DNA from: Saprospiraceae bacterium
GTDB taxonomy: Bacteria > Bacteroidota > Bacteroidia > Chitinophagales > Saprospiraceae
Direction: 5' to 3'
Assembly (NCBI GenBank): GCA_016706365.1
Contig: JADJJU010000011.1
Location: 1-64,000, forward strand
DNA: 64,000 bases
Positions 57,967-64,000 of the stretch are shown here, in pieces. The stretch's first letter is position 1. Each line of letters starts with the position of its first letter. The position numbers and the translations under genes were made by a program. The notes under the pieces are model-generated. The model ran no database searches. It worked only from the letters and a program-made list of their open reading frames with translations, and was not told the DNA's origin.

Positions 57967-58369
57967 TCATTTTGAGATACATATAATAACGTTGTTTCGA
58001 TAGAATCTGTAACTCTTGGTTTTGTCATCCACCAAAGCGTTGGGGACATGTTGAATTTTGATTGAAGGCACGCATCACCAAAGCTTTGGAGCCAAGACTG
58101 TTTGGTATAGTTTCTCACTCTGGACTGCAACCAGGGTTACAAAGAGTTTTACCACTCTGTGGCAATGTCTATGCATGTTTTTGAATTTACCTGTCGAACT
58201 CAGGTTATAATATATATATAATGTGTGATTTTAAGTATAGCAGGTGTCCTCACCTAAATGATATTCAAATTATGATGGGCCAATGACAAACTAATTGGTA
58301 GAACTAACACGTCCTATTTTTGACATATGCATTTAACTGTACGCTCGTGTTTGAATAAAATAAAATCAA
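57967..58369. other. Intergenic region with palindromic CCAAAGC words
   Basis: No supported gene. Contains a 12-bp perfect palindrome CCAAAGCTTTGG (58079-58090) and a near copy CCAAAGCGTTGG (about 58031-58042), each followed on minus by a GTGATG/GTGGATG word, reminiscent of the modular arrays near 12, 17 and 22 kb. The promoter of the next gene is at its end. Confidence 0.4.
58295..58322 (+). promoter_or_regulatory. Candidate Bacteroidota promoter
   Basis: TTG (58295-58297), 17 nt, TATTTTTG (58315-58322), 47 bp before the start of the T9SS cysteine-rich protein gene. Confidence 0.5.
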
Positions 58370-59119
58370 ATGAATAAAACTTTTACTTTAATCTTCCTAC
58401 TGGCTTTCATACTACAATCTGAAGTAAGCAAGGCTTGCTCCTGTGTTTACATTGGAACATTCTGCGAAACTATAACATATAATAACGAAGAAGTAAGCCC
58501 CTATCTTTGTGTTATCAGAGGAACTGTAATTGCTCAGGAATCAGATAGAATGAAGGTGAGAGTTGTAGAACATCTGGGAGGAACTGCACCTGAAGGAGAA
58601 GAGATATTTATTCTTAGTGGTAATGGGGCCAATTGTGCTGAGTTCGTTGGAGGATTTGAAATAGGAAAGGATTTTGTATTTGCTATGAATATTGGATGGG
58701 GCGAGAATTCTGATCTTTATAGTCTTACAATCTGTGGTGTCAGTTATTTGAGGATCAATAATGAAGTTGTAGAAGGTAAAATAGCGCCCGGTATAAATTC
58801 GATCAATTACAACAAATTAGGAACAATAGATGATTGCGGTAAACTTACTATAGAACAGAAAATTGGGCTGTTCTCCATTTTTCCTAACTTAACTTCTGTG
58901 GGTCCTACGATATCGCTGGATCCGGAATCTTCAGATCCTGTGTTGATAGATTGGGAAGTGTACAGTAACATCGGTCAGTTGCTTGATGAAAAGAATGCTC
59001 AGAGCTTCTTACCGGGAGAGAAATTCAGAGTAAATATGGAAAGCTACCCTCCCGGAGTATATTTATTGAGAATCAGGAGATCAGGAGAAAGAAAAGTATT
59101 TAAAATTGTAAAGATTTAG
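58370..59119 (+). CDS. Secreted CSC-type protein with T9SS sorting tail
   Basis: 249 residues. After a signal peptide (about residues 1-21) the mature protein begins ACSCVYIGTFCETI. A CxC at the very N-terminus followed by VIRGTVIAQESDRMKVRVVEH and an acidic beta-barrel-like stretch recalls the netrin/TIMP-like OB fold; this is a resemblance, not a proven assignment. The last 80 residues are a T9SS type A tail (LFSIFPNLTSVG, VYSNIGQLLDEKN, PPGVYLLRIRRSGERKVFKI). Predicted to be exported by T9SS. Own promoter, and a shared bidirectional terminator with the convergent DUF2911 gene. Confidence 0.8.
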   Translation: MNKTFTLIFLLAFILQSEVSKACSCVYIGTFCETITYNNEEVSPYLCVIRGTVIAQESDRMKVRVVEHLGGTAPEGEEIFILSGNGANCAEFVGGFEIGKDFVFAMNIGWGENSDLYSLTICGVSYLRINNEVVEGKIAPGINSINYNKLGTIDDCGKLTIEQKIGLFSIFPNLTSVGPTISLDPESSDPVLIDWEVYSNIGQLLDEKNAQSFLPGEKFRVNMESYPPGVYLLRIRRSGERKVFKIVKI

Positions 59120-59149
59120 TCTTATGCTAAATATCCTGGTCAAATAAAA

Positions 59150-59183
59150 AAGATCAATAGCAGAGACACCCGCTATTGATCTT
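59150..59183. terminator. Bidirectional terminator
   Basis: A perfect 12-bp stem AAGATCAATAGC/GCTATTGATCTT (59150-59161 with 59172-59183) between convergent genes, with A/T-rich flanks giving T runs on the minus strand and a weaker one on plus. Confidence 0.8.
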
Positions 59184-59227
59184 ATTATTTATGATTAAAT
59201 TCCGAAAATTCCAAAATTCACACAGGA

Positions 59228-59725
59228 TCAGAATTTATAAGGAACTTCCACAGAAGCTTTATCCCATCCAATCTTCAAATTCTTATCTTCGGGTGTTATC
59301 GTGAATTGTTCGGTGCTTTCTTTCAGTGCCTTTACCGGAACCTTTATTTTCAAAACATCTTTGTCTTTTATTTTGTCATAATTGTATGCACCCCACTGCT
59401 TCAGCTCAGAATTTAGAATGATTTCCCATTCCTTTTCACCAGGGATTGCAAACATGGAGTATGTGCCCGCTTTTACTTTTTTACCACCGAAAGTAGCATC
59501 TTTTTTAAAAGTAATTTCTGTCGCCTCATCAGCCCCCAATCTCCATATCTGATTGTAAGGAACAAGTACACCAAATACTTCACGACCCTTTTTGTAAGGT
59601 CTGCTGTATTCAACTTTCAAATCGCCTAATTCTGCAGTTTCTCTTGGGCTGGCTCTTTTTCTATCCTGAGCGAAAACTTGTCCTACCATCAGGACTGCCA
59701 GAAAGGTCAAAAATAAATTTTTCAT
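59228..59725 (-). CDS. DUF2911 domain secreted protein
   Basis: 165 residues: signal peptide (cleavage after VFAQ, residue 20), then RASPRETAELGDLKVEYSRP and YNQIWRLGADEATEITF, the DUF2911 hallmark, a beta-rich fold to the end VPYKF. Family function is not established; members are exported and common in Bacteroidota. Single gene. Confidence 0.9.
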   Translation of the reverse strand: MKNLFLTFLAVLMVGQVFAQDRKRASPRETAELGDLKVEYSRPYKKGREVFGVLVPYNQIWRLGADEATEITFKKDATFGGKKVKAGTYSMFAIPGEKEWEIILNSELKQWGAYNYDKIKDKDVLKIKVPVKALKESTEQFTITPEDKNLKIGWDKASVEVPYKF

Positions 59726-59840
59726 GTGTTCGAAAATTTGTGAAAAAATGGTTTGTCAAAAAAGTAAAAACGACTTAGATTTATTTTGGTTGCAAAAATG
59801 ATATCTGATTGATGGTTTAATATTACAAAAGATAGATGTA

Positions 59841-61031
59841 CTATACTTTACTATCAGTCTGGAGCACTCTTTGGGATCGGTTCATCCACATCAAATCCCA
59901 AATAATTTTCAACCAAATCAAAATACAGGGAACTGCTTTCAGCACGTAAGGAATCACCCAGTCCCTCCGAATTGCTGCCGGAAATAAATCGCTCGGTGAA
60001 AGTGAAGTGAATATCATGGCTAAAGCGTACAGGACAATATTAAATGCATTTTTCTCTGATTTAATAAACCAAATTGCCACTCCGACCATCGCAATTATGA
60101 AGGTAGGAGATTCAGCCTTGTGATTAAATATAACTACCCAAATCAGAATGGAACACAATGTCCAAATTCTGAAATTTAAATCCTTGTATAGCTGCCAGCG
60201 AGTTAATGGTACCAGGAACAAAATGACTCCGGCTATTAAGGTCAACAGCTTATGCCCATCCATTCCGAACCATGTCTGCAACCAGCCCATTACTGAAAAG
60301 CCAAGTGAAATCGAATGATCCTCTGAGAGCATCCGTCTCCAGCTTTCCATCAGGTATTGATATTGTGCCATGTCAACAAATATGAGGGGCAATGCCAGTA
60401 GTACAATAGTCCAGATGGCGGAATACAAAGCTAGTTTCCATTTTTTGGGATAAAACAAAAACATAGCCATGGCCACGACTCCGAAAATCTTGATGAATAC
60501 AGTTGCAACTAATAATAATGTTGCCAGCCAGTATTTATCTTTTTCGAGCATGCAAAATGCCAAAACAATCCACCCTACCATAAGTCCGTTGGATTGTTCA
60601 TTCTGCATAGATGTCAATAATTCAATCAGACAAATTAATGCTATCCAGCTTTTATTTTTTAATGTTATTCCCGGGAGAAGATAAATGGCATATAATAGGA
60701 AGAGGGCATTGAGCAGGTTCCAGACACTGAGACCAATACCATCGGGCAAAATAGCCAATGCTCCAAATACTACTGAAAAACTTGGGCTATACTTATACAG
60801 ATCCCAATGTTGTTCCGGGTAAAGAATATATAGGTCTTTCCCATCCTTAAGATGAAAGAAGGACTGCTTGAAAATGGTGTAATTATTATACTGATTATAC
60901 GGTATTCCGCCATCGACAAATGGTTTATCTCCCTGCTGGATAGACTGGATGCTTGCAATCAGAGCAAACAATATATATATGGCGAGAATTGTTCGGGGAT
61001 TCAGCAGCCATTTTTCCAATATTGCCTTCAT
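59841..61031 (-). CDS. GT87-like (DUF2029) membrane glycosyltransferase
   Basis: 396 residues with about ten membrane helices. In the first extracytoplasmic loop the region DKPFVDGGIPYNQYNNYTIF and LYKYSPSFSVVF corresponds to the aspartate and Y.Y.P block of GT-C type enzymes. QNEQSNGLMVG after helix 4 is also typical of family 87, which transfers mannose or similar sugars from a polyprenyl donor. The acceptor is unknown. No cell-envelope gene cluster is adjacent. Confidence 0.8.
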   Translation of the reverse strand: MKAILEKWLLNPRTILAIYILFALIASIQSIQQGDKPFVDGGIPYNQYNNYTIFKQSFFHLKDGKDLYILYPEQHWDLYKYSPSFSVVFGALAILPDGIGLSVWNLLNALFLLYAIYLLPGITLKNKSWIALICLIELLTSMQNEQSNGLMVGWIVLAFCMLEKDKYWLATLLLVATVFIKIFGVVAMAMFLFYPKKWKLALYSAIWTIVLLALPLIFVDMAQYQYLMESWRRMLSEDHSISLGFSVMGWLQTWFGMDGHKLLTLIAGVILFLVPLTRWQLYKDLNFRIWTLCSILIWVVIFNHKAESPTFIIAMVGVAIWFIKSEKNAFNIVLYALAMIFTSLSPSDLFPAAIRRDWVIPYVLKAVPCILIWLKIIWDLMWMNRSQRVLQTDSKV

Positions 61032-61291
61032 GAATGTCAGAATTGATCAGGATTTTATATTGTCGGACCAACGGCCGAAGATAGTGAAATTAGGTACTTC
61101 ATAATCTGCCATAATGTCTATCGAACTGACAGGCAAAGTTCGCAGGATAGCAGATTGGCACCAAAAATCCTAATGTAGCTGCAATATTGACAGTAAATAC
61201 AAAGTGGCATAAACTTAGCAGTTGGGCTTATGTCTGAAAACTTATTTTCATTTTCATTATATAACTTTCAAAACCAAAAAACGTAAGATCT

Positions 61292-61555
61292 ATGAAACCG
61301 ATCAACGATAGAGTGGTAATTAAGCCTGCAACGGCAGAAGAAAAAACAAAGGGTGGCATTATTATCCCTGATACTGCAAAAGAGAAACCTCAAAGAGGCG
61401 AAGTCATTGCAGTAGGTCCCGGTAAAGAAGGCAATCTGATGACAGTTCAGGTAGGAGATATCGTATTGTATGGCAAATATGCCGGACAAGAACTTAGTCA
61501 TCAGGGTGAAGACTACCTTATCATGAGAGAAGATGATATTCTCGTGATCCTTTAA
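61292..61555 (+). CDS. groS: Co-chaperonin GroES
   Basis: 87 residues, intact: KPINDRVVIKPATAEEKTKG, the mobile loop GGIIIPDTAKEKPQRGEVIA that contacts GroEL, and the end LIMREDDILVIL. Starts the groES-groEL operon; I find no CIRCE operator and no strict TAnnTTTG box in the 260 bp upstream, only the near match TAACTTTC at 61262. Confidence 0.98.
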   Translation: MKPINDRVVIKPATAEEKTKGGIIIPDTAKEKPQRGEVIAVGPGKEGNLMTVQVGDIVLYGKYAGQELSHQGEDYLIMREDDILVIL

Positions 61556-61597
61556 GCATTTATTTTATTCATTGAAACTCAAAAAAACTAAATAGTC

Positions 61598-63238
61598 ATG
61601 GCTAAAGAAATTAGCTTTAACTCGGATGCGAGATCGGAATTAAAACAAGGTATAGATGCATTAGCGAATGCAGTAAAAGTAACATTGGGTCCTAAAGGTC
61701 GTAATGTTATTATACAAAAAAGCTTTGGTGCACCCGTCATTACAAAAGATGGTGTTACTGTTGCAAAAGAAATTGAATTGGAGAATGCTGTTCAGAATAT
61801 GGGCGCACAGATGGTAAAAGAAGTCGCGTCTAAAACTGCAGACCTTGCAGGTGATGGAACTACGACTGCTACTGTTCTTGCTCAGGCTATGGTAACAGCC
61901 GGTATGAAAAACGTAACTTCAGGTGCTAATCCTATGGACCTGAAAAGAGGTATCGACAAAGCTGTGAAAGTTGTTGTAGAAAACCTGAAAGGTCAATCAG
62001 AGATCATCGGTGACGACTTCGAAAAAATCAAACAAGTGGCTGCTATCTCTGCAAACAATGATGAGGAAATCGGAGCATTGATCGCTGACGCAATGAAGAG
62101 AGTTTCTAAAGATGGTGTTATCACTGTTGAGGAAGCTAAAGGAACTGATACTTATGTCGAAGAAGTAATGGGTATGCAGTTTGACCGTGGTTATCTTTCT
62201 CCTTACTTCATCACTAATGCAGAAGAAATGGTGACTGAGTATGAGAATCCTTATATCCTTATCTATGATAAAAAGGTTTCCAACATGCAGGAAATCCTTC
62301 CTATCCTGGAGAAGGTGGTTCAATCAGGTCGTCCTCTATTGATCATTGCTGAAGATGTTGAAAGCCAGGCACTGGGTGTTTTGGTTGTTAACAGACTTCG
62401 TGCAGGATTGAAAATTGTAGCAGTGAAAGCTCCGGGATTTGGAGATCGCAGAAAAGCAATGCTGGAAGATATTGCCATCCTTACAGGTGGTACTGTTATT
62501 TCTGAAGAGCAAGGCTACAAGCTGGAAAACACAGAATTGGAGCACCTTGGTCAGGCAGCTAAAATCACCATCGATAAAGATAATTCTACGATTGTAGATG
62601 GATTAGGATCTGATGATCATATCAAAGCTCGTATCAATTCAATCAAGCAACAAATTGAAACCACTACTTCTGACTACGACCGCGAAAAGCTGCAGGAACG
62701 TCTTGCTAAATTGGCAGGAGGAGTTGCTGTTCTTTATGTTGGCGCACCTTCAGAGGTGGAAATGAAAGAAAAGAAAGATCGTGTAGATGATGCATTGCAC
62801 GCTACAAGAGCTGCAATCGAAGAAGGTATCGTTTCAGGTGGTGGTGTAGCACTTGTGCGCGCTATCAACAGTCTGAAGGACATGAGAGGTGTCAATGAAG
62901 ATGAAACAATCGGTATCAGTATCGTTCGCAAAGCATTGGAATCACCACTTCGTACTATTGCAGAAAATGCAGGTGCAGAAGGTTCTGTAGTATTCCAGCA
63001 AGTAATGAGCCAGAGTGGAAGCTATGGTTACAATGCGCGCACAGATATTTATGAAGATTTGAAAGCAGCTGGAGTTATTGACCCTACTAAAGTGACCAGA
63101 ATTGCATTGGAAAATGCGGCTTCTATCGCAGGTATGGTATTAACTACTGAGTGCGTAATCAGTGATAAGCCGGAGCCTAAAGACGCTTCCCCGGGTGGAA
63201 TGGGTGGCATGGGCGGTGGAATGGGTGGAATGATGTAA
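61598..63238 (+). CDS. groL: Chaperonin GroEL
   Basis: 546 residues, intact. ATP-binding DGTTTATVLAQAM (about 87-99), equatorial and apical blocks (LLIIAEDVESQALGVLVVNR), VGAPSEVEMKEKKDRVDDAL, and a Gly-Met tail (GGMGGMGGGMGGMM). The last residues are normal, so the enzyme should be functional. 42 bp after groES; followed by a terminator. Confidence 0.98.
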   Translation: MAKEISFNSDARSELKQGIDALANAVKVTLGPKGRNVIIQKSFGAPVITKDGVTVAKEIELENAVQNMGAQMVKEVASKTADLAGDGTTTATVLAQAMVTAGMKNVTSGANPMDLKRGIDKAVKVVVENLKGQSEIIGDDFEKIKQVAAISANNDEEIGALIADAMKRVSKDGVITVEEAKGTDTYVEEVMGMQFDRGYLSPYFITNAEEMVTEYENPYILIYDKKVSNMQEILPILEKVVQSGRPLLIIAEDVESQALGVLVVNRLRAGLKIVAVKAPGFGDRRKAMLEDIAILTGGTVISEEQGYKLENTELEHLGQAAKITIDKDNSTIVDGLGSDDHIKARINSIKQQIETTTSDYDREKLQERLAKLAGGVAVLYVGAPSEVEMKEKKDRVDDALHATRAAIEEGIVSGGGVALVRAINSLKDMRGVNEDETIGISIVRKALESPLRTIAENAGAEGSVVFQQVMSQSGSYGYNARTDIYEDLKAAGVIDPTKVTRIALENAASIAGMVLTTECVISDKPEPKDASPGGMGGMGGGMGGMM

Positions 63239-63270
63239 TCATTTCTTCCTTTCTTAATGGAATAAATTAT

Positions 63271-63306
63271 AAAAAGCCTGTTGTCGTAAGATGACGGGCT
63301 TTTTTG
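63271..63306 (+). terminator. Rho-independent terminator of groES-groEL
   Basis: AAAAAGCCTGTTGTC pairs with GATGACGGGCTTTTT through G-U pairs around a GTAA loop, and a T run ends it. 33 bp after the groEL stop. Confidence 0.85.
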
Positions 63307-63343
63307 CTTTTAGCTATTAGCCTTTAGCTATTGGCAACAGCCA

Positions 63344-63902
63344 AACAGCCGGGAAGAAGTTACAAGCCTCAAGCTTTAAGTGGAACAGCCGCTGCTAGTT
63401 GCTGGTTGCTCGTTGCTCGTTGCTCGTTGCTGGTTAACAGCCGGGAAGAAGTTGCACGCTTGAGCTTTAAGTTCCCAAAAAGCCGCTGCTGGCTGTTGGC
63501 CTCTAGCTTCTGGCAAACAGCCGGGAAGAAGTTGCATGCTTCAAGCTTCAAGAGGAACAGCCGTTGCTGATTGCTCGTTGCTCGTTGCTGGTTAACAGCC
63601 AGGAAGAAGTTGCACGCTCGAGCTTTAAGTTCCCAAAAAGCCGCTGCTGGCTGTTGGCCTTTAGCTTCTGGCAAATAGCCGGGAAGAAGTTGCAAGCTTC
63701 AAGCATCAAGAGGAGCAGTCGTTGCGAGTTGCTGGTTGCTGGTTGCTGGTTAACAGCCTGGAAGAAGTTGCACGCTCGAGCTTTAAGTTCCCAAAAAGCC
63801 GCTGCTGGCTCTGGCCTTTAGCTTCTGGCAAACAGCCGGGAAGAAGTTGCATGCTGCAAGCTTCAAGAGGAACAGCCGTTGCTGGTTGCTGGTTGCTGGT
63901 TT
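63344..63902 (+). repeat. Higher-order tandem repeat, about 158-bp units
   Basis: Units start at 63436, 63594 and 63752 (lengths 158, 158 and 151 bp) after a partial unit at 63344. Each unit is a dimer of two halves that both open with AACAGCCGGGAAGAAGTTGC: an A half with TTTAAGTTCCCAAAAAGCCG and AGCTTCTGGCAA, and a B half with CAAGAGGAACAGCCG and a (TTGCTGG)n/(TTGCTCG)n end. No start-stop structure or cas genes; open frames through it are only translations of the repeat. Confidence 0.85.
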
Positions 63903-63926
63903 AACAGCCAGACAGCCGCTGCTGGC

Positions 63927-64000
63927 TCATAGCTTCTCGCTGAACATCAGGTTAAGATGTGCATCCAAAGTTACAGGAATCCGTTTAACATTGCGGGTGG
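63927..64000 (-). CDS. Possible C-terminal end of a gene running off the window
   Basis: Minus frame reads TRNVKRIPVTLDAHLNLMFS EKL followed by TGA at 63927-63929. The composition looks protein-like, unlike the repeat beside it, but 24 residues do not allow a family call. It would be convergent with groEL. Confidence 0.3.
   Translation of the reverse strand, partial: TRNVKRIPVTLDAHLNLMFSEKL

Noticed and set aside
61032..61291. CIRCE operator upstream of groES
   Set aside because: I searched by eye for the TTAGCACTC/GAGTGCTAA inverted repeat and did not find it.
63344..63902. CRISPR array
   Set aside because: Unit length about 158 bp, no short repeat with unique spacers, and no cas genes.
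63331..63904. Several open frames on both strands after groEL
   Set aside because: They are translations of the tandem repeat and contain the same peptide over and over; no start site or family supports them.
1..64000. tRNA or rRNA genes
   Set aside because: No cloverleaf with the TTCGA arm or rRNA-like stretch was recognised in any intergenic region; short cases could escape reading by eye.

Overview
The window looks like a chromosomal segment of a member of the Bacteroidota, probably Saprospiraceae-like. Four things support this: the Bacteroidota layout of the str-S10-spc-alpha ribosomal supercluster with no tuf gene between fusA and rpsJ; type 9 secretion (T9SS) C-terminal sorting tails; DUF5686, DUF4331, DUF2911 and SprB-like families; and promoters of the Bacteroidota type (TTG, about 19 nt, TAnnTTTG). 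Placement below phylum is inference.

Layout. 0.1-5.4 kb (minus): two tandem DUF4331 secreted proteins and a TPR lipoprotein. 5.8-17.2 kb (mostly plus): a secreted SH3-like protein, a saccharopine/alanine-dehydrogenase-like enzyme with an in-frame TGA, a DUF5686 outer-membrane protein, HMG-CoA lyase, a GNAT acetyltransferase, a sugar nucleotidyltransferase and PriA. The intergenic DNA between them is full of palindromes and repeats. 17.7-20.9 kb (minus): an operon of ECF sigma factor, membrane-anchored anti-sigma-like protein, outer-membrane beta-barrel and lipoprotein. 22.36-23.80 kb: a complete IS3-family element. 23.9-26.9 kb (minus): a second, badly broken copy of the same sigma/anti-sigma/barrel/lipoprotein operon. 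27-38.3 kb: an SprB-like T9SS protein, a PaaY-like hexapeptide protein, Ku and LigD (bacterial end joining), a TetR regulator with a pair of matching operators, an SDR fragment, and the operon carA-eno-ftsB-like-sucD. Nearly every reading frame here is interrupted. 38.4-57.2 kb (minus): the ribosomal supercluster from rpsL to rplQ, with fusA, secY, map, infA and rpoA. 57.5-63.2 kb: a spermidine/diamine-type acetyltransferase, a cysteine-rich T9SS protein, a DUF2911 protein, a GT87 glycosyltransferase and groES-groEL. 63.3-63.9 kb: a higher-order tandem repeat.

Many essential single-copy genes (fusA, secY, infA, rpsM, rpsD, rpsG, rpsS, rplN, rplR, eno, carA, sucD) carry one to many indels, often in homopolymers. 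The parsimonious reading is consensus error in a draft assembly, worst at 24-38 kb, rather than gene death. I therefore give such genes as one spanning entry with the break described.

The least ordinary content is intergenic. Three loci (12.0, 17.3 and 22.0 kb) carry related modular arrays of hairpins separated by a conserved GTGATGTC/GTGACG word. There is a 46-bp perfect palindrome, a two-copy double-hairpin repeat, a recurrent GGCTGTT word seen in many spacers, and a dimeric repeat of about 158 bp after groEL.
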